Of a DNA stretch of 64,000 bases, positions 10,784 through 28,003 are shown in pieces (positions within the stretch are counted from its first letter, which is position 1; each line of letters begins with the position of its first letter). Below the pieces are notes generated by a model. It was not told the DNA's origin, did no database searches, and was given only the letters and a program-made list of their open reading frames with translations. The stretch is from Lepisosteus oculatus (taxonomy: Eukaryota; Chordata; Actinopteri; Semionotiformes; Lepisosteidae), in assembly GCF_040954835.1 (NCBI RefSeq), contig NC_090706.1, positions 33,985,148 to 34,049,147 of the forward strand, given 5' to 3'. Both the position numbers and the translations under genes were made by a program.

Positions 10784-11087
10784 TTTATAGTATAGCTTTG
10801 TTAACCGATTTATAAGCTTATCAGCATCACATGCTTTTATGCTACCTGATGCAACCTCTTGTTTGTTTCTCTACACAGGACTTTATTATTCTCAATTTAA
10901 GGAAGATCCATAAGCAAATAAAAAAGAAAACTAAACCCAACTGCAGGTTGGAAATTATAAACCAGAACTGGCTTCCCGAAGCACAATTCATCAGGTTTTA
11001 TGGGTCAATCTTAAATCCTCAAATTCTGAACCAGTAAGTTGGATTAAGTTAATTTTCACTACTGTAGCAGGTGAGGTGTTCAGCCGT

Positions 11088-11342
11088 TATCACCCATTAT
11101 CAGGCAGATGCCTTTTTCTATAAGGGGCAGAATCTTTGTGTTGCCTATCCCAGGTGCAAGGTGAGACTGTACTGCACGAACCAGTTATCCTAGCCAACAG
11201 GCCCTTAGAAGGTAGAAATGGAGAACCTGAAGAACAACAACAGAAAAGGAGCATATATACTCCATAGAGGAGATGCCCCTGTCTGGAATCCAACCTAAGA
11301 CCCAAAGCAGTAAGAAAAGTGGTCCTAACCACCATGCCACCA
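11088..11342 (-). repeat. tRNA-derived SINE, diverged
   Basis: On the minus strand the element starts with an A-box-like TGGCATGGTGG (11339-11329), then a B-box GGTTGGATTCC (11295-11285). A body follows with the GTTCTCC / CTTCTAAGG / GGCTAGGATAACTGG blocks characteristic of a large fish and vertebrate SINE superfamily. The copy at 55190-55565 belongs to the same superfamily. The right-hand part is eroded. Confidence 0.6.
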
Positions 11343-12755
11343 CAATGTAATTTCATTTTTTGAAATAGAAAACACCAACATTTTGTAGCTCTCAAGGACC
11401 ACAGTCAGTCATTTCTGACTCGGCATCACCAATTAATTTGCTGCTCATTCGCCGTAACTGTTGCTTGAAAAGCTGCACAGAACAGTTCCATGCGGTGAAT
11501 GAGCTAATACAGAACCTGACTGACGCAACGTGTTAAACTGATCTGACCGTAAACGTGTTGCACGTCTTCAAAAACCTACGGGGTTAATTACTAGGGCCAG
11601 GGTTGTCCACCACCTGGTTACAAACTCAGGACCTGATGGCAGGTTTCTGTGCGGCTTCTTCTCTCTCGCCCTCCAGTACTTGAGTTTGAAACCCGCGGTG
11701 AGACAAAGTTGTCGATTCTGCCAGGCCTTGATAAGGCTCCTGCATAGTCTAGGCAAACAGCCGATACTCATAGAAGAGTACATACACACAGCCACGGCTG
11801 TTAAAAAGGCTGTTCAATATGTGTTGAACAAAAATGTTCCAAAACACAAGTTTGTGCCAATTTCCAGTGACTCATCTTCAACATGAGAGGGTGGCAGGTT
11901 CTGTACCTCGCCAACGCGCAGGAAAGACATTGAGGTGGATCTCTTACTTCATGCTGACTTGCAGATTGCCATCTTGCCTGATAAACAGAGGTTATTAGAT
12001 AATGTGAAGACGGTCCCCCTAGTCTCTCTCATAGTGAAAATGACTGGTTATGATTTACTTTAAGTCACATTTCTTAAGATAACGAGGTACCTTCAAGTGA
12101 AGTTGAACAGGCTTTCTAAAACATTTATGTAGGTGGAAGGAAAATAGGTTTCGTCAGGGATGCCCGCTTTATACTGACTTCTGTACAAACCAGTGTTGTT
12201 TCTAATACTGAAATTGATACAATTCTAAAAAAGTATTTCCATTTATAAATTAAAAACATTACTGGCTCTGAATTTTGCTCCCTGAAATTAATATTTCCAG
12301 TCTTTTCTGTGTTCCCGCGAAAATCTTGAGTTTAGTTTTTAGAACCACTAGATGATACATAACTAATGTAATTGATAATTCACTCATGTCTTGCTTTTAA
12401 CTCGTATTCTAACATGTATTTTCATGTATTGCATGTACCTCAGTAGTAGGATCATTTCTTTCTCGTATTACAGTTCCTTTTTTTTATACTGAATATTTTC
12501 TGTTTTACAGAAGCTGATATTTCCATTCTGTTTTCCCGCGCTGGGATGTCACTGTAAAAAAGTGCTTTGTCATTCTTCGACCTTCAACAACCCACTTTGA
12601 ATAGGGCTCCATTCTGTTTACTTTGCTAAAGACTGGCTTGTTAGTAAACGCGAAGAAAAAAAGTGCGTTTTTTTACCAGACAGCTGGATTTCCCCCTATT
12701 CTCATAGCAACACCCTTTTAATTTTTTAGGATGCACAACCCCTGAAGAAATGCTG

Positions 12756-12779
12756 ATTGGCTGGGGTACAGCATAAATA
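12756..12779 (+). promoter_or_regulatory. sqstm1: sqstm1 core promoter elements
   Basis: An inverted CCAAT box (ATTGG, 12756-12760) is followed by a TATA-like CATAAATA at 12772-12779. Transcription would then begin near 12800, leaving a 5' UTR of roughly 110 bp before the ATG at 12917. Placement is by motif and distance only. A TGACTCGGCA antioxidant-response-like core lies further up at 11416-11425. Confidence 0.5.
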
Positions 12780-12916
12780 CTAGCAAGGAGGCGGAACTAC
12801 AACACAGCAGACTAGAAAGCTGCAGAAGTACAGTAGCTGGTTTATTCAAGTGCGCAATAAGGTTCACGGGTTCTCGTCGGAGCTGGTCAGGTGAAGATCG
12901 AAAAGAAGAGGTAACC

Positions 12917-17593
<4,677 letters not shown>

Positions 17594-18291
17594 ACTTTCA
17601 ACATGACACCCCAGCAGAGCAATGGCAGTTCCTACCTTTCGCTTTCCTGTAAAACTTCAGCAGGCATCACTGACAATAATACAAAGTCTCCAGATCACTT
17701 CTTGCACGTACAGTAGGGCTGAAGTTTTAAAAATGTAACAACTAGGAAAATATCCTAGAGTGCTAGACAGCCTACCCGCCGTTTTGGGAGAGATGTTGTA
17801 ATGTCTTTTATTCTGACCCTTTTCCGACTTTGGCAGGAAATACCAGACCATTTTAGCATCCGTGGGATTCTGTCATCTTAAGTAACCCATCTGATTTCCA
17901 AATTTGATTTTATTTTAAATGTCCCAACTTTCTGAAAGAACTGGTAGCAATATATACAAAGAACGTTTATTATTTTTTGTTTATGGCCCAATCACCCTAC
18001 ATTTTTTAACTTCCCTCTACCTTAGAAAAATGAAAAAGTACAGATAACGTAACATTTAGTTAAAAACAAGAATTGCTTGTACAACATGTTATCCTAATTT
18101 ATGACTGTGTAGCCAACTGAAATGATCTTACTATAATAGTTTAGGTTCTGGTTTCAGAGATGTGAAATATTATTGCCAGTGATGTTCATGAAGTATTTGC
18201 TGAATTGTGACAAAATGAGATGGAGGTTCTGATTTATTACAGCTTGATTGTTTAACAGTCTTAAATTTATATCTGTCCTAGCTTTCGGCAA

Positions 18292-18297
18292 AATAAA
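18292..18297 (+). terminator. sqstm1: sqstm1 polyadenylation signal
   Basis: AATAAA at 18292-18297 lies about 700 bp after the stop codon, is preceded by AT-rich 3' UTR and is followed within 30 bases by a long T-rich tract (from about 18319), the usual downstream element. Cleavage is expected near 18312. Confidence 0.75.
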
Positions 18298-18312
18298 TTG
18301 CTTATGCAGCAA

Positions 18313-18742
18313 AATGTCTGTGCATTTTTTTTTTTATGAAAATATTTTTTTAGGAAATGCTTTGTAATTTCACTCCGTTCTATCGTGGACATGAACGCAC
18401 CAAGGACTATTTTTACACATGTATTTTAATATACATTTAATTAATCATACATTCTGCAACAGCAGTTTAAAATAAGTAATGAAGCTTCTGTGATTGTTAT
18501 CTGAATATGCACTAAAGGTCATAAGTAAAAATGGTTAACAACAGAACTGTTATTCCAAGTTATTAAACAAATTAATCCACATTTACACATTTGAGATATT
18601 TGCCTTCTAAGACCTAATTCCACAATCAAGCAAGTAATCGTTTAATCTATGTACATCCAGTTAGGAGAATAGTGTACAGTAAGAAGGGGGGAAAAAAAAC
18701 TTTGAATATCATTTGAAATTACCACAGAGGCTTGACTGAAGG
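18313..18742. other. Short convergent intergenic region / mrnip 3' UTR
   Basis: Only about 430 bp separate the sqstm1 cleavage region from the mrnip stop codon, and the two genes converge. On the minus strand ATTAAA variants occur at 18425-18430 and 18436-18441 and could polyadenylate mrnip; no minus-strand AATAAA was found. The two 3' UTRs may overlap, as the human genes do. Confidence 0.5.
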
Positions 18743-21700
18743 CTACAAAAAATCATCAAAGTCCTCATCTGTCTGGAAGAGAGACGACATGGAAGAATAT
18801 TGTTTTCGAGCTGGATTTATCTTACCATTAATAGTAGAGGATGGAAATAATGGATCTTGGCAAAGTTGGGATTCACTAGTACAATCGGAGCTTTCTAAAT
18901 TTAATTCAAAGTTGCTGTGCCAATCGCCTGTTTTTGCTGACAGAGTACGAATCTCTGTGGCATTCTGGTACATGATGGATGAAGTTACAGTCTCGGGCAC
19001 AGTTTCAGGAAATAAACATTGATTCTGTACTGTAGATATTTGATGTGTCTTATTTTCACAATGAACTTCTTGGACTTTGTAACATCTCCTGTCTTCATAA
19101 CTGTCATCAGCAATGGATTTAACAATAGAAAATATATCACCTTCCAGCCTCGCATCCGTGGTAACAGTAATTTCCCTTTCTCTCTGCCCCTGAAAGTCTC
19201 TTTTCTCCTTTTTATCTTCTGAAGGAAAAGAAAGGTACTTATCCCATTTCAAAGCCTTGAGCTCAGAGTGCTTTGCGTTGTATCCAGGGTTAGATGAAGC
19301 CTTAATTGCTGTAGAGACTCTCTTGGCAGCTGAGGCACCAGGAGAACCTGTTGTTGATGATTCCAGGAGTTTTGAATTTCTATTTATTAAAGTCAAACTT
19401 CTTCTCTCATCCATCATTGGCTTCTCATTCTTCTGTTATCACAGGACACACAATAACCTATTAATGCTCATAATATATGTATATATCATCTCTAATGGGA
19501 GGGAAGTTAAAACAAAACACTATTCATGCAGCTGCTAAAATAATTACTGGCTCCCACCATAGCAATCAAGGTAATTTGCTAACTTATTAATGGTCATTTT
19601 TAGTTTTTTTTAACAATATCTCTCCTAGGGTTACGGAGTACTAGTTCGTCATATTTACAATTAGGATGTAGTGTACCAATGTTAATATCTGCCACTAACT
19701 CAACGCTTGTATAATTGCACATCTACATGCACAGTTTTCTATAGAGTTGGGTGTGTATCATCTTTATTTACCTCTTGATCACTGCATTTTTTCCAGACGC
19801 CTTCATAGAAGACATGATTTGTAAATTCCTTAGTTGGTGTATTGGCAGAATCCCAGCTCTTCTTACGTTTCCTGTTATTACCAAATAATGGTTAATGGTC
19901 AACAAATGCTGATAAGATTATTCTAAATGTGTAGTTATACTGGATGATGGAAACAACACTGAGAGAGTACAACTGGCCAACTCAAACTGGGTGTGACAGA
20001 ATAAACCCCACTGCAACATATTTGTTATGTTATGTATTACTCTCTGATCTTACAATAGGTGTTCTAATAGTGGTAACAGCCGCAAGAAAGAAAAGCTGAT
20101 CTTTGTGATTTTATAAGAGAATGCTGGGAGACAAATAAAACTATAAATATATAATCTTGATAGTGTCTTTCTGGCCCATGAAATATCTTACTTTGTGCTT
20201 TTTATAGACTGATACCCTAAAACAAAGGGTAACTGCATATATCAGTCTCTGCAATAGATGGATATGATTGACATCTGTTTAAGGTTCATGTGCAAGAGGT
20301 TTGCCCTAAGTTAACATTCTAACACTTTATGGAGAAAGAACAATAATTAGGTGATCAAAGTACTGAAGGTGTATAACACATAGCCTTCCTTTAAGAACCA
20401 TATATCAACACAGAATAATTATTTAATACTAGCTTTTTCCCCAAAAGTTATATTCTCAAAGGCACTAGACTTTACTGTTACTCATGTTACAGTAAGAAAT
20501 CCAACTACAATACCTTGAAGTCTTATTGATGACATTCTGTACATTAAAGCAGCTACTGTCAGTGTACAGATTATCCTCTTCACTCCTCGTTGTCTCTTCT
20601 CTCGACTCCTCAGTACTGTCCTGCAGATAGTTGCTCCAGCAACTGGCTTCTTTTTCTGCTTCCACATTCTATGGGAATACAAATCCCAAATCTAAAGGTA
20701 AATTATACAGTACATATATTTGGCTGTGTAGTTACAATTAAAGATAAGTTTTAATGCAGCATCCAAAGATCCCTTCGTCTACAGAAAGGCAAATCAATTA
20801 AAAAACCATTTGGACATCTGTCATCTATACTTAACATTGTTAAAGATAATATATCTGTTACAAGTTTTAAATACTCTAAGGAGCTCATGGGACAGTCCTT
20901 GAAGTTATGTTAGTTATCCTTGAAACTATGAGGTGCAGTTCTATAGATCTAATATAGATTAGCAATTATCCTGAACTTGTTTACTTATATTTAACATTTA
21001 ATTCAGTCATATAGTTTATATGCCATATTATATAAGCTATATTCTTAGTCAGTTGTTTTATTTGTTTGATGTTGTTAATCTAAGACATTTTTAGACAACT
21101 AAAAACCTGCAATATATCCTTCTTTTCAATTCTGGTGATTGTGTGTGAAGGATAAAAAATGTAGTCGTACCGGTTCAACTGCGATGCTCAAATTTTCATC
21201 TTGTGACTGAATGTCTTCTGAAAACCTAGCTTGCTCACTGTTGAATAAACACAATACACAATAAATACAAAGATTTATATTTTTATGAACACATGAAGTA
21301 TTCACAAAACTACAAGTCACTGCTATATGCTAGCTTTGGGTAAACATCAATGTATATTATGGGCTAATTAATTAAATTACAACTCATTGCATTTGTCAAC
21401 CCTGAAAATGTGATAAATTAAAAGATAATGATAATGGGATAACCTTCAAATACTGTACTACCATTATTATTAATTCTGCTAAAAAATGCAATAATTTTCC
21501 AGTAGAATCTTCACAGTCCCCTTTATATCAGGTCACCGACTTGACAAGGAGTATCTGTTAATTTAAACCAATTTCTCTGTTAGAAAATGAAATCTTTATG
21601 CATTTTTAAGCATTTAGAAACTGTGTAACATTTGAACAAATGAAACATCCATTTCTTTTAATAAGGAATTACATTTTTCCTCAAAAAGGTTAAGATGGAT

Positions 21701-22770
21701 ATAATTAGTAGTATATTTGATGCAATTCTCAGTTCCTCACATGTAATCCCCCCACTCAGGTATACAGTACAATAGAATTCAGTACGAATGTCGAGTTTCT
21801 TAAGCAAAATCCAGGAGGTAAAGAATTTTCTCCATAAACATCTGTGGGCAAAACTGTGGAATGTAAAAATCATTCAAACAGGCATACCATGCATGATCTT
21901 CTTCTGCTTGTATTATTTCTCCACGCATTGCATTGAGTTTTTGAACATGGCGCCTGCAGTCAGCACCAGAGCCCTGTCCATATATCTGTAAACAAACAAC
22001 AGTGAATTACATAGTAAACTCTTCTGAGGAGCATTACTTATTAGTGTTTTCTGTAGTCTGCTTAGGAATATGGTACAAAATAAACATTTCCTGACAATTT
22101 ATGAATCTAAATGTTTAAGAGTTGTCCAGGTTACCGTGTGATTGGAAAGCTTTTTCAAGGACTGCTTTGGAATGCCAAACTAGGAAGAAAATACAACATT
22201 CTGCAAAGGAAAGCACAGCATTTCTAAGGTGTTTCAAGAGTACTGTATGTGCTTGTGTACTTTTGCAGTCCAAGAAAACAAGTAACCCAGTTCTGACAGA
22301 AACATGCAAGGTCAACTGTGTCTATTTACATTAGAGAATTGTAGAGTATTAAGTTAATGTTGCCTGTCACTTGGTGTCATACAGTTGACAGTTCCCATAC
22401 CTTCATTAGGGACTGTTTTTCTCCACACATTTTGCAGTTCCACTTATTGCTCTTTTTCACCTTAAGCAAACAACAAAACCGCAGGAAGTTATAGAAAATC
22501 AATATAGGGCATAATGAATTGTATAGGACAATTGTGCCTATCTTATACACAATATACATATAGTTGCTTATAATTATAATACTACGACAGAAATCATCGC
22601 GAGACAAAAAAAAACCCTTTTAGAAGAAATCTCCGAACAACAGCTAGTTTCTATTGCATAGTGATCGAAAACCGGTTACAGGTCATTACTGTTATCAAAA
22701 TGAAATTTACCTGATGGACTTGGAAGGTTTTGCATGTGAAACATCTCAGGACCTGAAATTCCTGCACCAT
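18743..22770 (-). CDS. mrnip: MRN complex-interacting protein (7 coding exons)
   Basis: MRNIP is a nuclear protein that associates with MRE11-RAD50-NBS1 and supports ATM signalling after DNA damage. Coding exons (minus): 22711-22770, 22401-22460, 21888-21985, 21171-21237, 20514-20668, 19772-19871, 18743-19432. Phases close exactly and give 409 residues (human 343). The N-terminus has the family zinc-ribbon Cys pairs C10/C13 (VLRCFTCKTFQVHQ) and C29/C32 (WNCKMCGEKQ), then YGQGSGADCRRHVQKLN, the most conserved block. An acidic Glu/Ser region and a basic RKRKKSW follow in exon 6. A large, poorly conserved last exon ends in SLFQTDEDFDDFL, matching the acidic C-terminal motif of the human protein. 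The first ATG after the promoter and before the zinc ribbon was taken as start. No breaks seen. Confidence 0.92.
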
Positions 22771-22885
22771 GACTTTGCTTACTCCACAATACACGTTGTT
22801 ACACTTACAGTAAAAAAAACTAGCTCCAACGTACAGTAGGAAGAAAAACACTACGCCTTCTTTTCCCGGCAAGCTAATTTGAAAA

Positions 22886-22922
22886 ACGTCACTTCCCTCT
22901 ACGTCACCCCAGCGAGGATTGG
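22886..22922 (-). promoter_or_regulatory. mrnip: mrnip promoter: ETS/CRE elements and CCAAT box
   Basis: About 115-150 bp upstream of the mrnip ATG are two CRE-like ACGTCA motifs (22886-22891 and 22901-22906). The first lies next to an ETS core so that the minus strand reads GGAAGTGACGT, a recognised composite. An ATTGG (22918-22922 on plus) marks a CCAAT box. This is a typical TATA-less housekeeping promoter layout. Confidence 0.5.
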
Positions 22923-23571
22923 CTGATTTAGGCGTCCCAGGTCTATCACGTTGTCACCTGTTTATACACAGTTATGTAGACTTGCAAGACTTTCTCTTTA
23001 AGTGTTTAAAGAGAAAGGAATTTGATATTAAGTCAAATTTTGCCAAGTATAATGTGGAAATAGAACACTTACTTATAATTAATCTGTTGGTAATACTGGG
23101 TAGATACTGTACCAAATTCACTAAACAAAATGGTTAAACGTTACACCCTGCTTTAATGCTTAAAAGGTGGAAATGCAATATTAACTAAACTCCATTAAAA
23201 CATGAAAATTGGCAAGGCAAAACACAATTGATGGATGTAAACAAGCTAAGTGTTAAGATCTGTTACTCCCTTTGTCAACATATTGTTTTATATTTTTCTT
23301 CTGTTCGCTTGTTCTTTGTGGATACCTTTTCTCCTTTGTACAATGCAATGTTTCGATAAAACATTGTAAAAAAAATCAGCCAGGTAGATCGAATTCGATC
23401 CTGCAAGAATGAAATCTTTTTTATGTAATTTCACTGTTTCTGTCATTCTCGGCTTTCTATGTACTACAACGAAGCTGGTCTGTTGATTCTATTTTTTTCT
23501 ACAGCATTATACTGTAGTCGAAAATCAAATCAGCGTTTGGGTGACGGTCTGTTTGAAGAGCAGGAATGTTA

Positions 23572-23585
23572 CTGCCACCTGCTGG
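23572..23585 (-). promoter_or_regulatory. CTCF consensus site
   Basis: The minus strand reads CCAGCAGGTGGCAG, matching all 14 positions of the vertebrate CTCF core CCASYAGRKGGCRS. It lies in the gap between the mrnip promoter and the 3' end of tbc1d9b, a sensible place for an insulator. Occupancy is inferred. Confidence 0.55.
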
Positions 23586-24057
23586 CCCTGCTGAGACTAC
23601 ATTACTGTATTTCAACCAGGTTAGAAAAGCCGTGAAATCTTGCGGCACCCCCTACCAGTGAGCTAAAGGTCGCATGGTTGGACTGCACTCACGCAGGTCA
23701 GCCATTAGGAACTAATGAGAAAACAGGAGAAAACAGACTCAGCTGAATAAGTATGCTTAAGTAGATTCTTGGGCTTAAAAGAATGTCTTACTCCAGCAGC
23801 CTAAAACAACTAATCTTTTTAGTTCTGAAAAAAAACTATTAGGGGCCGTGATTCACACAGTATATTCAAAATCCTCAAAGTCTCTGAGAATCCAATGGAC
23901 CTTTTCAGAATCAGCTGTGATTCGGGCAAGTTCATTTGAAAAGAAGAACAGGAAGCTTTCTTGCACGAACTGTAGTTGTGGGAACATGGAACGAGGTAGG
24001 CCAATCATGTTGTTAAAGCTGATATCCTGACTTCTGTCAAGAGATCTGTATCTTTAG

Positions 24058-24134
24058 ACCACTTCCATAGATACTAGCAACATACTGAGCTAGATAGACC
24101 TTATAGAGTAGCCTCTTCCCATCTGTAACCTTCC
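24058..24134 (-). repeat. Fragment of dispersed fish repeat
   Basis: On the minus strand, GGTTACAGATGGGAAGAGGC followed by TCTATCTAGCTCAGT resembles the opening of an abundant repeat seen in ray-finned fish. Another piece of the same type is at 59288-59345. Recognition is from memory of the family pattern and is tentative. Confidence 0.3.
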
Positions 24135-24646
24135 TTGTGTTTATACATCAAACTCACCTTAAAACAGCAGAATCATAAGCAAAGCATATTCTTTTTTACA
24201 CTTGCAATTTCCCTCATTCTCTATAGGCTGCACTTCTGTTGCATTTTTCCCCCAAGATACTTTCCTCTCCCTTCAGTTCCGATTTGGCTTGGTCAAGCTG
24301 CAGTCCTGGGTCATCTTTAACACCAGTGATGATAACCATTGCCTTGACAGTGAAGGGACCTGACACTGTGGTTGGCACAGCTGTCTGTTGTTATACAGTT
24401 GTAGTGGTGCTGGGTTGGGCATCTAGATTTGGAAGGGTCTCTGGTGCAGAGATTGAAAGTGAGTTAGTTACCTAGCTAGAACATCTAGTTCCTTATTGGG
24501 TAGTTGGCTCTATTTGATGTCAGAACTACATTTTTTTTCCAAACACATGCAACCTGTTCCCGAAATGTAAATGCCTTCAAGCTACTTATGTCATTTGTGT
24601 TAACACCAAATCATAAGGAGGAATATAGAATATATGAATAATCAGG

Positions 24647-24886
24647 TCTCACACTTAAAGAAGGCTCCACGGCCAAACATTGTGTTTTCTTTCTTTTCTT
24701 TTCAGCATGGAATAAACCTATTACTTGTTCCTTTGCAGCCTAGGCATGCTGACGCAGCTTCCCACCTGAACTACATAAGGAGGAATGCTTAACATGGTTA
24801 AGGCTCATTGCTAAAAGACAGTACTTAGTTACTGTTTTCTTTCTTCTTTTTTTCAGCATGGAATAAACCTATTACTTGTTCCTTTG
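24647..24886 (+). mobile_element. Penelope-like/retrozyme-type remnant, tandem partial copies
   Basis: This is the plus-strand counterpart of the 6030-6145 element. It carries CACAC, a degraded core (TTAAAGA in place of CTGAAGA), the GGCT/GGCC hairpin, a shortened AAA, then ATT and GTGT. The shared body AGCATGGAATAAACCTATT follows, then GCATGCTGACGCAGCT and CCCACCTGAA at 24761-24770. A second partial unit repeats the body (CAGCATGGAATAAACC at 24854), 151 bp after the first at 24703, so the copies are in tandem. The hammerhead core is clearly broken here. Confidence 0.55.
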
Positions 24887-27800
24887 CTGTACTTAGTTAT
24901 ACATGATTTGATGCATGCTACTTTCAGATACAGTCATAATGAGGATACTTCAAGACACAAACCTAGCTTAAAAATGGCAGAAAAAGTTAGTTTAATTCAG
25001 CGCTTTTATTACATGATCATAGATACATCAGACATACTGTACAGTACAGTCTTTTCAAGGACAATTAAAAACCCCAGGTCAGCACTAAACAGATGCATGT
25101 AAATAAATAATAAATTAGAGAAGTAATGTAGGACAAACAGCACATCTAGCAAAGCCTGAGGTTACATAGCCAAAAGGGAATAGTTGCAATAAAAACAGAT
25201 GCAGTTTAAAAGAAAAAAAAAATCAGGAATAGTTTCTGCCCACAGGCATTTTTTTTCATTAGTGTCTTTTAAATCTGAATAATTTTCATGTTGATTTGTG
25301 TATACATTAGTAATATAGTTGAAAGTGAAAGTGTATGAGTAAACCTTGTTTATGATATTTTCATGTAATAATTAAAAACTGTTAAAATTTATGAGAAAGG
25401 AGTGCAGTATAAAATAGGTCCCATTCTATGTGATTGGTCATAAATGGTAATAAAATAAATGGTGCACACAAAGACAAGTAGTAAAGAAATTAAAACATGA
25501 TAGATGACCAGCACTCACAGACACATTATTCTGCATTATCTGGCTTTGTAGATCAAGTGCAAAATTCTGCTCTTGGAGTTATAAATACAATAGTTCCGGG
25601 ATCTTCAAGAAATTCCATAACTACCTTTGCATTGAATATGCCAACATGAAAAGAAGAACTATGCATCATAAAAAACACCTGCTGAACTATCTACAGTATC
25701 AGGGATATATGCACTTCTACAGCTGCAAACAGAAGTGGACATGTTATGCTTTATTTCTAAAGCCCCTTCAACTTTGTACATGTTTTTCTGCATCTATTGA
25801 CAAGACCTGCATGAGCATGAAAGAAGCAAATTACGTAACGCCTATTACTCCGTGACCATGAATATCATGAACATCAAAATAAAGCAAACATCGATGCTAT
25901 ACAAATTCAAAATCTGTGTTCTCAAGTCCCAGCTAAAACATTCACACTTATCGAATACCTAAGGCTTTTTTATTTTTTAAATGAAAAATGTACATAAACA
26001 TGGGTGTGTCGCTTAAAAAGTACAGTGAAGTACCTTGAAATTGTTTCCTAAGATTTCCTACTCTATAAAGAAATTACAGCATGAACGGAAGTGAAACAAA
26101 ACTCCATATTGCAATTAGAAAAAAAAAACACTGAGATTTGAATAATGCTTAAGAATTCATAATATAATTAAGGAAACTATTATGGATAGTAATTCATAGC
26201 TTATGACATCTACAGCTCATACATTCAAACTAGACAAAGTAATTATAACACTGAACTCCAGTTCTCTATTGTGCAAACTCTCTTAACCAAGAGACTATGT
26301 TAATGTTGGATCACACTATGGAATTTAAGGAAGTACAAACTCTACAGTTTTCCGACTACTATTGTAAAGCAGCATGAAATGCGGTTTGCAAAACTGAAAA
26401 CATTTATATATTATTCTGATAGTCATTTAAATGTAGATCATGCACAGTCAGAAAATAAGCTCCCAGTTGTGGCAGTAACACCTTAGGACCTTGATGTATA
26501 TTTGGGCTGTGATTCACAGTGTTTCTAAAGGTAAACATTAATCACGTGATTATTCCATGTGGAACTCTATGTAATTGGTTAGGTTTTAATATGGAAATTA
26601 TGCAATATTGCAAACTGTTGTACAATGGCAATTCCATCTTTAAACAAATTATCTGAAGATAAAAGTCTTGCCGGTACCTTATAATTCCAGGTCACAGTTG
26701 GATATTTAATCAGAGCAATTTAAACAGTTTTAAGGCTTGGAAGCAGCATTAATTCCAGGTCAATTGATTCTAAGGCAAAACAGCTCATATTAAAGTGTAT
26801 GTTTTATAATACACGTTAAATGATAAAATCAAATTGATCTCCCAGTGATTAAAATGCACATCAGACCCAAATACATGAGAATCCTGAAACACCTGATGCC
26901 GAGCACATCACAATAATGATGTTCCTTGCATTCAATTTACCTTGTCTTAAAGATAATCCAGCAAAGGGCTGTCTGATAGAAGACCACAAATCCAAATATT
27001 TTTACCTATCTACTTAACAACAGTCTTGCTAAAATAGTTCTTCCTTCTTTCCACACAGTCAATCAATCACAGTAAATCTGATAATAAAATAAGTACATCA
27101 GTTAAGGCTAGATCTTTAGACAATAAAAGGCAAGTGACGTTACATTTACTGTATGTTGGGCTATCATTTATCAGGGAAAAAAACTAAGCAGAGAATGAAG
27201 AAAAAAACAAACTAACCAACATTAGAGACTATCAGAGGTAGTTTTATTTGATTAAAATAAGTTTAAAATGATCGATATTAGATTTGCCTGTAGACAACAT
27301 TAAGCTGTTGCTCATGACTGAAATCACTATAGCAGCTTCGTGCTTTTCTTTAACCTCTGCTGGAATACTAACACGTTCTCAGAGCTTTTCTGCATGCCTC
27401 TGCCCCAGGTGTGGTACAAAACGAGATATTTAAATGTGATCTTTTGTATCTTCAGAGTCTAAAATATGCTTTTCTCAAGTGACTGAAATCCAGCTTCACA
27501 TGGGGTGCTGTACATGTGTGTACATTTTTCATATTTACGCATATATTTGTAGGTTTAATATGCAAAGCCTTTTTTCTTACATCCTGTTATTTGTAAACCT
27601 TTAAAATTAACATACTTATCGAATAATACCTTTGGTATGACACAAGCGTAATTCCACCAATATTCTCAGTTTTAGGAACATGAGAACAAGATGCATTGAA
27701 AATACTGTTCAGTGTGTAACTGTGGATTCTGGCAATTAGATAATGTGCAAATCATGAAAGTCAAACTAATATTAAATTGTTTCTGAAGAAATTTTTATAC

Positions 27801-28003
27801 ATATGTTTTAAAAAAAAACAAACAAAATAAACAAAAATCCTAATAAAGCCAGTAGGTGTAGCTGGAATCAGGAGTAATACGAGCATATCCCAGGTTTAGC
27901 GGTTATCCCAAACTCTGGGTGTTCCAAGGCCGTCTGAACCAAAAAGGGGAATGTGGAAGGTGGTTAATGCATCAGCGATATCCGTGACAGATTAATCAAA
28001 TCA

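Larger units (their letters stand above)
4352..12750. other. Intergenic region between divergent mgat4b and sqstm1
   Basis: About 8.5 kb without a convincing coding gene. In human the two genes are almost back to back, so this gap is expanded here. It contains a Penelope-like fragment, two or three SINE or SINE-like copies, microsatellites, a GC-rich patch with a CRE and an E-box, a helically spaced palindrome array, three CCAAT boxes and a CRE dyad, each listed separately. Open frames of 79-191 codons at 7305-8324 are by-products of the GC-rich repeat sequence. The mgat4b 5' UTR and promoter must lie just right of 4351, but I see no TATA box there. Confidence 0.6.
22923..28003. other. Intergenic region and tbc1d9b 3' UTR
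   Basis: No coding gene is recognised. The right part must include the tbc1d9b 3' UTR; minus-strand AATAAA candidates lie at 27243-27248 and 25968-25973, and I cannot choose between them. The left part holds a consensus CTCF site at 23572-23585, a diverged dispersed repeat near 24058-24134 and tandem Penelope-like fragments at 24647-24886. Open frames here are short and AT-rich. Confidence 0.6.

Noticed and set aside
11680-11886. 68-codon open frame on plus
   Set aside because: No recognisable domain, not conserved-looking, and no splice context linking it to sqstm1.
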